From assembly GCA_031308135.1 (NCBI GenBank), contig JAHLJT010002630.1, positions 100,809,608 through 100,873,607 on the forward strand: DNA of 64,000 nt, given 5' to 3'. The notes below the pieces were generated by a model. It saw only the letters and a program-made list of their open reading frames with translations, did not search any database and had not been told where the DNA came from. Origin of the DNA: Acheta domesticus (Eukaryota > Arthropoda > Insecta > Orthoptera > Gryllidae). The position numbers and the translations under genes were made by a program. Of this stretch, positions 22,447-33,930 are shown one piece after another (the stretch's first letter is position 1; each line of letters starts with the position of its first letter).

Positions 22447-23443
22447 CGCTAAGAATCCGGCATATTGTAGTTGATATTGTAATTCTGTTTGCGCCGACAG
22501 TGCCCACTTTTGGATATTCTTTTTGGTCTTAGGTGACTTTGCCAGAGAACTGGTAATACTCCTGACGGGCACGACATTGCGTTGATTATTGGGACACGTC
22601 TGTTTTTATTTGTTGAAGCATTGTTTTCGCTACAAGTTTGGAAATCTGGCGTTGTAAAAAGAGCACAATAAACATTTGTTAACAGTTTAAGACTTGTGTA
22701 TTTTTTTAACGTAATACTCTTGTTCTCTTGTCGTCAAATATTAATTATCTTCCATTACGTTGCTGTCTGATAATGAGTGAGAAAAGGTTTCAAAATAGGA
22801 CCATTCTATTATAGTTTCACTCCAGTAAGAAATAAAATATGCAAATGACGATTACATCTTTCACGCAAGGGAAAATGTTGAACTAAAAGACGAATAGTTT
22901 TCTGATACTACACAATTTTTAAATCACGATTTCCAAAATTTTCTAAAAATACTACAATTGTAGTACTTTTCACCTTGGAGCCTAATGGGTTAAAACGTAA
23001 GCACAAAGAATAAAATAAAATTCCTTTCAGGTATTTTATTTTGACTTTTTTATGAATTTTGGAATATTTTTATTTGTACAGATGAGAGCAATTTTATAGT
23101 ATATTTTATACTATATTTTCATGCAATATTGATATTTATAATTACAACACCCGCCGTAGAATCACGTGCATCAAGTGTCAGTATCAACAGCTCAGTACAA
23201 GAAATCAACACACAATACATGTACATTACTTTACAACGCATTGTAAAGTAAATTGTAAAGCACTCCTTTTGCTTGTAGTTCATTTACAGTTGAAATTGAT
23301 TTTCTATAACTCGGGAAGAAACATTTTTCAAATATTTTTATTTTTTTTCTAAAATCATTATTTTCTAAAGTCATTTTTTCGTGTGTTTTTTTTTTATTCT
23401 GGCCCTCAAGATAATGTGCGCAGATAAATTTTTTCCACACACG
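22447..23443. other. no recognised feature
   Basis: Region downstream of gene A, AT-rich. I see no exon or clear element. Confidence 0.4.
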
Positions 23444-23673
23444 TCATATACAGTTTTTACTGTTTTTTGACAAATAAATAAATAAAAATAAATAAATAAA
23501 TAGTACCACCTTCGGCAGCCCCGTCGACTTTGAAGAGCTGCTGGAAGCCTTCCTGTCGACCCACTCGCGAAAGGCCGACACCCTCGTGTAGGTGACTAGC
23601 GTGGAGTCGTAGTCACCAGTTGAGACGATGCCGATCACCACGTCATCTGAGTGAGCGGGCTCCCTGAATCCCC
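23444..23673 (-). CDS. gene A exon 7 (catalytic Ser, -1 frameshift)
   Basis: Acceptor TCTTCAG. The first frame gives GDSGSPLT, with catalytic Ser195. About 10 codons later the family sequence continues in another frame as DDVVIGIVSTGDYDS, then YTRVSAFREWVDRK. Adding one base near 23650 would join them. After the terminal helix the frame runs into an AAAT repeat (23471-23503) and stops at 23444. No Cys220 is present. Confidence 0.7.
23471..23503. repeat. (AAAT)n microsatellite in gene A terminal exon
   Basis: AAATAAATAAATAAA... forms the extreme 3' end of the coding frame, giving an IYLFLFIYL tail. Confidence 0.8.
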
Positions 23674-24058
23674 CTGAAGACGGAAACGTACGTTCAGTGA
23701 TTCTTTTTTTTCTTTCTTTTAGGGGAGGTTGTACAGCCTATCTCTGAAATTTTCCGCACTATTTTAAGGGAAATGTTCTTCCCATAAAATGTTTTTTTGT
23801 AACGATTCAACGTCATTTGCGTTGTTTAATATTTTTTCAACATACTATTTTTGAACTTTTTTGTAAACATACTCAGTATCTGAGTTTTTAATAATTGAAT
23901 TCTTCTATAAAAAACAACTAATCACTGCAAATATATAAGTGGTGGAAATTTCATAGAGTTTTGTGCAATAGTTTCTGAGAAAAGATACATTAAACAAAAA
24001 TGTATGGAAACGTAGGGAAATGCAGGATTTGTGAAAATACCACTCTACTGGAGACCCT
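23674..24058. other. gene A intron 6, no recognised feature
   Basis: AT-rich sequence between exon 7 and dispersed repeat G. Confidence 0.5.
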
Positions 24059-25073
24059 GTGCACATTTGTCAATGTACCCACCTCTACATACTCTGTGGT
24101 AAAGATTTGAAACGAATACGATTTGGCATTGTTTTCTCCTTAGACAATTACATGATTATCTGCTAATCACTGACATAGATATCTGGTTTCCACGTCAGTA
24201 ATGAGATAACTATTATTCGTAATTGAGAAAACAAAAATCACATTCCAAAACAGACCATACATCGCAATTAGATATAATCGGTGTTGTCCACTGATTCCTT
24301 ACCCTCATTTTATTCTATAGTGATAGTCTATTTCTTTTTCACCTGAAGTTAGCATTTCGAAAGATATATAAAATTATCTGGTTCAATATTTTTCTTTCAT
24401 ACCCAAAATTTCCTCATTAGAGTTACTTAAACTTTTACTCGTAATTTGTCACATATTGATGAAATATATTGTTAGTACAATTTTTTATGAATTTATTCTA
24501 TTGTACAGAACGTACTGTTGCAATAATTTTCTTGTATCCCTCTTATTTTGGTTTCCTTAGACTTGGAGTTAGATACTCCGCGCGAGCAAACTGGACCCTA
24601 TTGATTCCGTAAATATCGGAATTTTAATCATTTAACAATGCCAGTCATTTGTTCACAAGAGAATTTTTCAAGCAAGATAAAGTGAAACTAGAGCGCCATC
24701 GCGAGATAGGATGGCTGGAAAGAGCTATTCTCCCGCTTTGGCCAGAGGCCCAAAAAGTAACCGTTTTTCAATGCGCTCTAGCGCCTAAACAGTTTTTCTC
24801 AAATTAAAATTTTATATATGCATTTAATGGCGAATTGTATCTTTCTTAATTTTGTAAACAATTGTTTCGATAGAATGCATAGTTTTGAGATATTAGTGAA
24901 AAACTAAAAAAAGAGGAAAATTGTTAGGTATTTTTGCAATTTCCTCTGTGAATCCGACCTTTTTTGAGGTGGCAAACAGCAAATTCGAATTCAGCACCCT
25001 CAAAAGCATACAGAACCGTTGAGAAAAAACTTCCGCAATTTTTTCCTGGGTCAGATACCATTTGACTGGACTA
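24059..25073 (+). repeat. dispersed repeat G, copy 2
   Basis: Direct-orientation counterpart of 13205-14217, inside gene A intron 6. The shared start is TGCACAT.TGTCAAT and the shared end is TTTGACTGGACTAC. Confidence 0.75.
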
Positions 25074-25254
25074 CCGCTAAACTTTGGAAATTGGTCACTG
25101 CGATTCGCATAAAGCAAATATATGGTGTACATTGACATCTACAATCCAGCCAACATAAAATTTTGAAAGTATTTTACCCAAAAATACATTCAGTTTATCT
25201 TCGCTCACATCCCTTTCGTACATTGTAAAAAATAATTCCTACTTAAAATTAGCA

Positions 25255-26185
25255 TATTCTACATGGCTTCCATTAAACATATGCTTCATCTGCTTGTTAA
25301 ACGCTGCGTATTCTTCATACATATTTGGGAAACGCTGCATAAGCTTTATCTTTTGTCGAATACTGTATAAGTTTTAGCTGTTTCTCAAACGTTGCATATC
25401 CTTAAGTTATTTGTCAACTGCTTAATATACTTCAGCTGTGTCTTAAAACTGCATATGCTTCAGCTGTTTGTCAAAAATTGCATAAGCACTTATGCATCAA
25501 TTGTTTAACTACTGTTGCATATGCTTCAGTTGTGTGTTAAAACTGCATCAACTTTAGCTGTGTTAAGAACTGCATACTTTTTAGCTGCAAATTGCATCAG
25601 CTTCAGCTGTGTGTTAAAAAACTGCACATGCTACAGCTGTGGGTAAAAAATTACTTATGCTTCAGCTGTGTGTTAAAAACTGCATCAGCTTCATCTGTGT
25701 GTTAAAACTGCATCAGCTTCAGACTGTGTGTTTAAAAACTGCATCAGCGTCAGCTGCGTGTCAAAAAACTGCATCAGCTTCAGCAGTGTGTTAAAAAACT
25801 GCATCAGCTTCAGCTGTGTGTTAAAAACTGCATCAGCTTCAGCTGTGTGTTAAAAACTGCATCAGCTTCAGCTTGTGTTAAAACTGCATCAACTTCAGCC
25901 ATGTGTTAAAACTGCATCAGCTTGAGCTGTGTGTTAAAAACTACATCAGCTTCAGCTGAGTGTTAAAAACTACATCAGCTTCAACTGAGTGTTAAAAACT
26001 ACATTAGCTGCAGCTGAGTGTTAAAACTGCACCAACTTCAGCCATGTGTTAAAACTGCATCAGCTTGAGCTGTGTGTTAAAAAACTGCATCAGCGTCAGC
26101 TGTGTGTTAAAACTGCATCAGCTTCAGCTGTGTGTTACAAATAGCATCATCTGTGTGTTAAAAAGCTCTTGAGCTGTGTGTCAAA
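25255..26185 (+). repeat. 28-29-bp minisatellite abutting gene A exon 6 donor
   Basis: Units read ACTGCATCAGCTTCAGCTGT plus GTGTTAAAA. They are regular from about 25540 and degenerate from 25255. The last partial unit (GAGCTGTGTGTCAAAAG) ends about 12 bp from the donor GT at 26198-26197. It contains repeated CAGCTG E-box cores. Confidence 0.85.
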
Positions 26186-26198
26186 AGATGACGCTCAC

Positions 26199-26358
26199 CT
26201 TCCACGGGGTGCCGGCGCCGTGGCCGGGGTTGGTGCAGAGCAGCGAGCTCGCCCACCTGGCGGCCCTGCCGCCGCCCGCCGCCGCCTCGCACTCCACCGC
26301 ACTCAGCAGCGCCAGCTCCGCCGCCTGCAGCGACTCCGACGCCCCCCACCGGAGATCC
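26199..26358 (-). CDS. gene A exon 6 (VECEA...LLCT exon)
   Basis: Acceptor CGGTGCAG, donor AAG|GTGAGC; 160 nt, starting in phase 2 and ending in phase 0. It encodes DLRWGASESLQAAELALLSA, VECEAAAGG and SLLCTNPGHGAGTPWK, which joins GDSGSP of exon 7. It is homologous to 47500-47335 of gene B. It is very GC-rich (about 75%), unlike its counterpart and its AT-rich flanks. Trp occupies the Cys191 position. Confidence 0.75.
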
Positions 26359-26375
26359 CTGCACCGGCGTGGAAA

Positions 26376-27300
26376 TACACGGTTTCTCTTTAAATGCTTT
26401 TTTTTTATTTTTGACGGTTTCATCATCTACTAGGGAAGAAAGGTACAAAAAGAATGAAAAAAAATGATCTTCAGAAACATCAAAAAACAAATGTGTACAA
26501 AATAAAATGCGTAATTCCACTTTACTTCAGAACCTTCCTGGACAATAACAATAATTTCCTTTACAACAGTTGTATCCAATGTTTACACCCATTTCTTTCA
26601 ATCCTGTATTTTAATGCAGCGGCGGCGTTAAAATACAGGATTCTCTTTATACTGCGATTTTTCTAAGAGCGACCCTCAAGGCCACTCAAATCCCACCTTT
26701 GCGATGGAATATGTCACGGCATTCCGCGTCTTACTCAGTCGTTCCGCTAGATTTCGCACCATCGCGATCGTATGAAGCAGTGCTTGCGATCATGCGACTT
26801 CTACAGACAAGACCGAGAAAAGACGCGAAATGCCGTGACATACTCCATCGCGAAGATGGGATTTGAGTGGCCTTGAGGGTCGCTCTTAGAAAAATCGCAG
26901 TATAAATGCTTTTTTTATTATTGACGGTTGCATCATCTACTAGGGAAAAAAGGTACAAAAGTACGAAAAAAATGATCTTCAGAAACATCGAAAAACAAAT
27001 GTGTACAAAATAAAATGTGTAATTCCACTTTATTGTCCAGGAAATTTCTGAAGTAATCTTCTTGCCCATTCTCTGGGATGTTTTGTGTTTTTCTCTCCCT
27101 TTTTATTGCCCTAGCTTCTTTTGTTGTGGCTTCCTTAGCTCTATTTGCATAGTTCAACCTCAGCCCTTTACAACAGTTGTATCCAATTTTTACACCCATT
27201 TCTTTCAATCCTGTATTTTAACGCAGCGGCGGCGTGAAAATGCAGGATTCTGATTAAATGCTTTTCTTTTGTTATTGACGGTCGCATCATCTACTAGGTC
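26376..27300. repeat. three-fold tandem segment interrupted by a MITE
   Basis: The phrase TTAAATGCTTTT...GACGGT..CATCATCTACTAGG occurs at about 26388, 26897 and 27254. TGTATCCAAT.TTTACACCCA and GCAGCGGCGGCGT precede the second and third. Unit lengths are about 254 and 347 bp, the latter with about 95 bp extra. The minus-strand open frame 26933-27208 lies in unit 2 and is not recognisable as a protein. Confidence 0.65.
26650..26902. mobile_element. palindromic MITE, copy M1 (TA target)
   Basis: The 253-bp element is inverted along most of its length (TACTGCGATTTTTCTAAGAG ... to its complement). TA flanks both sides (26648-26649 and 26903-26904). The paralogous segment at about 26388 shows the unfilled site (CTCTTTAAATGC), confirming the ends and the TA duplication. 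Other copies: 27702, 29605, 42541 and 56692. Confidence 0.8.
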
Positions 27301-27964
27301 AGGGTCATCAAACTACGGCCCGCGGGCCACATGCGGCCCGCCGAGGACATTTATATGGCCCGCCGGGTTTTTATGGTTTAAAGAATTTTTTTCTTAAAAT
27401 CCGCACATTTTTTGATTATGTGTAGGTTGTCTAGAGATGGCAAAAAAAATCGATGGTTTTAAAACAACGATGTTTTCCACATCGAAGAAACATCGATATT
27501 TTGCTTTCGATGTTTTCTTCACATCGATATTTTTTTGCCAAAACATCGGTGTTTTTTTAAAATTGTTTTTAATAGAGTAATATCGATTATTTGCGTTATC
27601 CTCTTTACCACGCTGTACATTCCGTCACCGCAATCTGAGGAAGTTTGAGATCTGTTCGTGTTATGACTGTGTGTTATCGGTAGGCCAGTCATTGCCTGAA
27701 CTCTGCCTCTCAAGGCCTGTCTTCGCGATGGAATATGTCACGGTACCTCGAGTCTTTCTCAGTCATGCCGCTAGATATTACATGATCGCGACCGTATCAA
27801 GCAGTGCTTGCGACCATCTAGCGGCAGGACCGAGAAAGACGCGAAATGCCGTGTGATCGGCCAAAGGGGCTTGAGAGGCAGAGTCAGAAATATCGCACTA
27901 TATAATCCGGCCCTTCGTCGGCCTGAGCGACAATGAACTGGCCCCCCGTTTAAAAACAATTGAG
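27300..27964. mobile_element. non-autonomous hAT element, copy 1
   Basis: The left end CAGGGTCATCAAACTACGGC, followed by palindromic CGGCCCGCGGGCC..., matches the complete copy at 42280-42838. The 3' terminus is truncated at TTGAG. Left flank TACTAGGT and right flank GACTAGGT match at 7 of 8 positions, but the right one also belongs to SINE-3. It contains a nested M-type palindrome. Confidence 0.65.
27702..27882. mobile_element. palindromic MITE M2 nested in hAT copy 1
   Basis: Arms CTCTGCCTCTCAAGG and CCTTGAGAGGCAGAG surround the core GATGGAATATGTCACGG ... GAAATGCCGTG shared with M1. It sits at the same internal position as the nested copy in the hAT at 42280. Confidence 0.6.
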
Positions 27965-28155
27965 GACTAGGTCATTAGCGACCACTATTGAATTTAAAGT
28001 TATGGAATGAGGATGAAACTAATATGGTGATAAGGGGGTGAAAGGACGAACACAAATACAACCATGCCCGAGGCGGGACGCGAACTGATGACCCCTTGGT
28101 CCGAGATCACTACGGCACTACTGGTTTAGCGATCTCAGCCATGGAGCCAACTATT
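27963..28155 (-). mobile_element. SINE-3 copy (tRNA-like head)
   Basis: On the minus strand the head GGCTGAGATCGCTAAACCAG (A-box) and GTTCGCGTCCCG (B-box) lead to a body ending TAATGACCTAG. It matches 18322-18515 and probably truncated the neighbouring hAT element. Confidence 0.65.
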
Positions 28156-28781
28156 TAAATGCTGCTTAATCCCTTTTTCAAAATTTTGAACAACCACAAT
28201 AAATGCTTCCAAACATGTTTACTATAATATTTTCATTAATTTTAGACGACATTTCTGGAGACTGTTTTGTCTCGTTTATCTAGTACAACTGAAAATTTAA
28301 TTACAAAATTGTTCTAAAGGATGAAGCAAAAGTTATTTTCGCATTATTGATAAAAGAAGAAAGAAAAAAGTTACAAAAAATTGAAATAATAATTAAATAC
28401 ACGCTGTACCCAATTCAATTAAAACTTGCCTCTTGAAAACTAAAAGTAACATACACAAAAACATGTACAAAATATATACAAATTATATACCAACATATCT
28501 GATTTTAAGTAAATGGTGGAGTGCAGTCCAGAGCGGAACTGAGGCATCGTTAGGTTGCGTTACATAGAGATAGGGAAGTGCGTTACAAGGCTCATATTCT
28601 ATTTAAAATAAACAGGAAAAATCAAGATGACAACGTCCATCCACTTTATTACTATTGACTAATGGATATTATTTTTGACTACTTTTGCTCCTTTTCAAGT
28701 ATGATTAAGACAAGCAAATCTGTTTAAAAACATTAAATAATCAAATGTAATACAGTTCAATAGATTCCCATAGTTATAATA
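28156..28781. other. gene A intron 5, no recognised feature
   Basis: AT-rich unique sequence. Confidence 0.5.
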
Positions 28782-29428
28782 ACTAGCGTACCCGTAGTGA
28801 GAACTCTCGCATGGTATACCCCACTCTCGTCATTATTTTTCTATTTCCATATTAAGCCTGTAATATATATTTTTCCTGGAAACCCTCTTATCCTCTGTCA
28901 CTTGTTTATATGTCACCGTGTAATTAATTATAATTTAATTCACCCTAGACAATACAAACTATTCTTATTTAATTTTTATCGACCAAAGAGGTACACCCGT
29001 GTAATCTAATTGCATAGAATATCAAGTAATTAGTAATTTCGCACGCAGTTCAGATTCTACAGGCTCTGAACAAGTGGGGTAGAATCGAGAACCGTCGAAC
29101 CAACAAAAATATAATACAATGGTCAAGAAGATCTCATCTTGTGGATTATGGTGTGAGGAGCATTTCTTTGAGGCCTGTGGCCCCAAAAGTTTAGTTTTTA
29201 AGGTCTTAGAATGCTTAGTTTAGGAATTAACTAACTATATAGAGTTTTAAAAAATCCTGAAGTGAGTTGCGGGTTGCATTTTACGTGAATATTTATCTGC
29301 GTTTTTTAAAACAAATCCTTCATATTCTTGAAGTCAAAGTGCAATTCATCACGTCTCCGTGAAATTCTCTTTCTTTAGAGACCTCATTTATAAAGATTGG
29401 TTGCGTGTGAGAATCGCTAAGGGAAGGT
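28782..29428 (+). repeat. dispersed repeat E, copy 1
   Basis: About 650 bp colinear with 36361-37013, about 85% identical by eye. Shared: CTAGCGT.CCC, TTTTTCTATTTCCATATTA, AGATTGGTTGCGTG.GAGA. Non-coding, class unknown. Confidence 0.75.
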
Positions 29429-29604
29429 GTACTACTGATAAGAGACGATGTTTTCTCAAAGGGAAATATTGTTTTCCTTGGGAATGTAAGAAATATTAAA
29501 ATATTATGTTAACACGCGTGAAGTTACAAAGTTTGTCCACAGCACCGTGTAGAATGTTCGTAGTGTGTACCTTGCAAAGGAAAATAATGTGTGATGGTGA
29601 TGTA

Positions 29605-29858
29605 TACTGCGATTTTTCTAGGAAGAGCTCTCAAGATAACTCAAATCCCATCTTCGCGATGGAATATGTCACGGCATTTCGCGTCTTTTCTCGGTCTTGC
29701 CGGTAGAAGTCGCATGATCGCAAGCACTGCTTCATACGGTCGCGATCGTGCGAAATCTAGCGGTAACGACTGTGAATGGCACAAAATGCCGTGACATATT
29801 CCATCGCGAAGATGGGATTTGAGTTATCTTGAGAGCTCTTCCTACAAAAATCGTAGTA
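29605..29858. mobile_element. palindromic MITE, copy M3
   Basis: TACTGCGATTTTTCTAGGAAG ... TACAAAAATCGTAGTA is inverted throughout and 254 bp long, with TA at 29603-29604 and 29859-29860. It lies in gene A intron 5, about 160 bp from exon 5. Confidence 0.8.
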
Positions 29859-30020
29859 TAGAAAAATGCCTTGAAGATTCTTAGTCAGAATTCTTCCAAT
29901 TGTTCCGACCTGTTCTGAAACGGTTTCTATCGCTTATAAGCTGTCTTCGCCCCCAGTTTGTAGATTACTAGCGTTACAAAATAAAGATAAAACACCCTGC
30001 CACCTTGCAGTTGTACTCAC

Positions 30021-30179
30021 TTTACGGTGGAACCCCATCCGGAAACTTGTGCATCCCCCTCGGGATACTCGTCAGCTTGCGGGAGCCTCGCTGCGCTCAC
30101 GAAGTCGTTGAAAACGAATGGAACTCCCACTCGGATGATGGCTATGTCGTTGATGACGACGTTGTCGGCCTCTTGAATT
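30021..30179 (-). CDS. gene A exon 5 (catalytic Asp exon)
   Basis: Acceptor GCCTGCAG, donor GTAAA|GTGAGT; 159 nt, with a 1-nt start and 2-nt end phase. It encodes IQEADNVVINDIAIIRVGVP, then VSAARLPQA, YPEGDAQVSGWGST. Asp102 is the D of NDIAII; GWG is intact. It is in frame, unlike the B homologue (51587-51431). Confidence 0.8.
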
Positions 30180-30447
30180 CTGCAGGCAACAAAATGGTAA
30201 AGTGAGTCCAAAGACCTTCGACGTCCTAAGTGAAGCTATTTCTATGAAGTGACGGATTGGGATTCAGCGCAATGACATACATAGAGAAACAAGTGTCAAG
30301 TCTTTGTGTCTGAGAACTTTCGTGTGTCTGTGTAATGTCACGCAGGTGATGTTGCCCCTGCTTGATAGGCAACTTCTCATGCACCGGTGTTCCGCGGGAT
30401 CACGAAATCTCTTAGGCGGCACGGCGTCACAACGTGACTTGTCTAAA

Positions 30448-30458
30448 ATAATAATAGA

Positions 30459-30495
<37 letters not shown>

Positions 30496-30514
30496 TTTAT
30501 TATTATTATTATTA
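30448..30514. repeat. (AAT)n followed by (ATT)n
   Basis: About 16 AAT units turn into ATT units, making a self-complementary microsatellite. Confidence 0.9.
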
Positions 30515-30814
30515 TCTTTTCTAGACTTTTACATTAGTTCTTTTGTACAAATTAGGTGCTAGCAAAAAGAATTCAAACAATTTTACAGGTATATACAGAT
30601 ATATACCCAAGAAAACATACAAAAAGAAAAATATCATACAGTAATTACTTACACTTATTTACAAATATTTACGAAGTATTTACCCTCTTTTAGGAGTATA
30701 AAAAATTCTCACAATATGGCAACGGTGTAGGAATGACTTATTATTGCAGTGCATGATGTACTCTGTGTGATTATTTTCAGTTGTAGTAGAGTTGAATTTC
30801 AGTTGTTTGGGGAT

Positions 30815-31105
30815 GACTCCTGTGTCGGGCCCTTTCCTTCCTCTTCCTTGCCCTATCCTCATCCCCTTCTTATATACGCTTACACTAAATGCACTACACT
30901 AGCACACATGCCAAGAGATCGGTCGCGGGCTTAGAGCTTCTCCCAGCTGGGGGGTTCTCTGCTGGTGGGAGATACCTCGTTGGGGAAAACCCCGCTACTC
31001 GACGGGAGGTTATGCCCCGGATCTTGGAATTCAGCGAGGGAAGATCACCGCCACCCCAAAACATGTACTACACTTACGTAACTAATGACCTCAGTAGTTG
31101 ACTCG
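30815..31105 (+). mobile_element. SINE-1 copy, 5'-truncated
   Basis: Begins inside the body (GGGCCCTTTCCTTCCTCTTCC) and runs through GGGAGATACCTCGTTGGG to the 3' end CTACACTTACGTAACTAATG. Lies in the intron between gene A exons 3 and 5. Confidence 0.7.
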
Positions 31106-31197
31106 CCCGGAATCACTAATAATAAATAAATCAATAAGAAGATACCTATCAGGGGAATTATCACATGTGTAATTTAGATATTTGAAATGTCCCACTA

Positions 31198-31259
31198 TAT
31201 ACGAGTATATGTGTTATATACTCGTTATATACTAGTATGTATATATAGTAACAATATTT

Positions 31260-31312
<53 letters not shown>
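31198..31312. repeat. (TA)n rich tract
   Basis: A pure TA run at about 31265-31305, preceded by degenerate ATATACTCGTATAT words and followed by CACACAC. Confidence 0.9.
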
Positions 31313-31313
<1 letters not shown>

Positions 31314-32056
31314 TCACACATCATCTTTATACGCCATAGACATTGTAAAATTTATTCTTAGACACATAGTGTAATGTGTATTTCACATTGTTTCGTCGAA
31401 ACACAGAATTATTATGAAAAATGAAAAAACTTTATTATAATTATTAGATGTGAAAGAAAGCAACAACCGTAATTTATGTGCCGAATTTGAAATTCTGCTT
31501 GTATGTTTTTGATTGCATGTATTTTTTAAAAAAATCTTAGGGAAACTTGAAATGTTAAAGTTTGAAGTTACTATTAAACTTAATACACATTATTCAAACA
31601 AATATCTAATTGTAGAAAACGTACTAACCATTTATAAATTAATTTACTGTATAATAGTGAACACATTTATGGACTGAAACGTCAACACATATTACAATTG
31701 CCACACCTATACCTTAATCACTAATTAATCAAAACCACTAAAAATGTAGACAGTACGTCTACGTAATAATACTATTTGTAAACATTCAATACATTTACTA
31801 AATGTTCTTCAAGAACAGATTGTAAATTGTGCAATGTTAAGAACAAAAACCTATTGCAGAAGATATTGAATATTATTTTGATTGATAGTTGTCATTTTTG
31901 TGCACTTACGAAGAATAGTTGGGGTGAATGTAAACTCGAGCGATCTTGCGCCTTTGCTCTTTCTCGTGTGGTCCTTTCAGTTGGTTGTTACCTGCAACAA
32001 CCTGTCAGCCCAAAATGCCTCACTCTCTCCCTTTAACCAAAACCACCTTGTGTTTG
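31313..32056. other. intron of gene A, no recognised feature
   Basis: AT-rich. I specifically searched here for a homologue of gene B exon 4 and did not see one. Confidence 0.5.
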
Positions 32057-32066
32057 ACAGTGTCAG

Positions 32067-32545
32067 CGTTGCCAGATGATTAAATGTATATCCCAGTACC
32101 AACCTTCAAAAATCCTGGTACTTTTACTAAAATTCGTGGTACAGATGTCAAATTATTTAATATTTTACATTGTTCATATTATAACTTTTATGTTTTTAAT
32201 GCGCGCAGGAAATTTGTTAAACTTAATTCGATATCGATTCATTTTATGTCTACAAACTAAAGAGAAGACCTAAGACGTTCTGTCCTTTACTAGTATAGAA
32301 TGTACCAGAACAAAACATTTTATATCACCGTTAATGTTTTTTAGGGCAGTGATTTCACCAATATCATAGATGTTTGTCATATTGGTGTTCGAATTCTATT
32401 ATTGATTAAAAAAATTTTAACGAATCATAAATCGTGCATCATCAATTACCGTTCACTTAAAAACCGACTATTTAAGCGTACCAGGATGTCTTCATCCTCG
32501 TACATGGTATCATCATTAAAATCCTAGTACGTCTGGCAACACTGA
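32067..32545. mobile_element. MITE with GTTGCCAGA TIRs and exact 10-bp target duplication
   Basis: CGTTGCCAGATG at the left and GTCTGGCAACACTGA at the right are inverted. ACAGTGTCAG flanks both sides exactly (32057-32066, 32546-32555). Subterminal CTGGTAC words are also inverted. 479 bp. The left end recurs at 63903. The 9-11 bp duplication size fits Mutator-like elements, but I cannot assign it. Confidence 0.65.
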
Positions 32546-32859
32546 ACAGTGTCAGAGAGAAAGTACGTTCGAGGAATAAATGGAGAAAGAAATAAGTAGG
32601 AGTAGAGCGAAAAGATAATTTATGCAAGCTTGGTGTACGGTATACGGCAACAACGACAACGTAAATGGCAATTACAAAGGCAACCTCAACGATGACAGGA
32701 ACATTGAAAGTGCCAGTTTTGTGTTAGTCGCAAATGTAACAGGTCGTGATGTTTTCCTGTACCTATAATCTAGTTGGGTACAGGTTGATATTGATTGTGA
32801 TATGATGATAATAATGGCGATATTTATTATTATATATACAATATCAGAAAGGAGAATTC

Positions 32860-33930
32860 TATGGTGCATCTTAGTGAGCTATGGCATTTAGAGAGCATGG
32901 ACAATTTGATACATGCCATTAAAAGAGTATACCATGCTATCAAAATTTGCATTAAGGTGAATGATTACAAAATATCAGATCGTCTTAAAGTCAACCAAGG
33001 ATTAAGACAAATATGTTAATGTGTCCCCATGCCTCATGAACATGTACAAGAACAAAATAATGGATATATGGAGAACCACAAATCCAAGAGGTATACCAAA
33101 ATCAACAAATAACCAACTCACGTAGCAGACTTACGCAGATGATCAAAATGTTCTGGCCACCGTAGAAAACCATATACAAATTATGTCCTGCCTTAACAAG
33201 TGCTAAAGAGTTTAAATTGAAAATCCTCTAGCCAAACAACTGAGACTACATCGTACCATATTTGAGAGGAATAAAATATTTTTTCAACAACCAAATTATT
33301 GAACAAATATTTCACTTCACTTACCTCGGCAGTAAAATCTAATAACCTCAATCCCGAAGTGTAAGAGAATAAAAATATATACAGCATGTTGAATGGGTTT
33401 ATGAAATGGCATTTTAAAAATGATAGCACCTTAATAAATTCTCACAATGCATCACAACCCACCCTCTGGTTTACAAGTGAAACGTAGAAAAGGAGGAAAA
33501 ATGACGAAAAAGATTAGAGGACTTCCAAATGAATTTATCTAATAGCTCTATTGGGTGTAACTCTGAGGGAAAGAGTTCCAAACGAAGACATAAAGTCAAG
33601 GTTGAATATTGATAGTGGGATAAATGACGTTAAAAAATATCTACAGAAATTGTTCCAACTGTGATAGGTTATCACCAGCTTTGAAAAAAGCTAACAGTAA
33701 AAAGCAAATTAAATGCAAATACGAACGATTGCAATAATGGTCGGGAAAGGAATAATAAATCTTAATAAATAATATTAATAAAATGACGACGGACCAATCA
33801 GTGATAGGATCGTTCTGTTATATAGACCTAGAGGATACAGAGATGTGGGTAGATCTACAATCAGGCGGTCAGAACAGTTTTGAGTCTCGAAACGCACCTA
33901 ACCCTTTTAAAGGAAGAAGAAGAACGTACT
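32860..33930 (+). pseudogene. LINE reverse transcriptase relic
   Basis: Plus-strand frames read in order: IHAIKRVYHAIKICIKVNDY, KISDRLKVNQGLRQ (RT motif before the GxRQG turn), then TYADDQNVLAT with the YADD catalytic box at 33132-33143. Much later comes RGYRDVGRSTIRRSEQF, the usual basic GRPR.RW tail of insect LINEs, at about 33830-33890. Multiple stops and frameshifts occur. It belongs to the large group with an apurinic-type endonuclease, not the R2-like group at 10935. Confidence 0.6.

Noticed and set aside
33193..33429. Candidate missing exon 4 of gene A (donor-like CTTACCTCGGCAG on the opposite strand)
   Set aside because: The translated sequence has no GSNT or IH.QYS similarity and overlaps the LINE relic.
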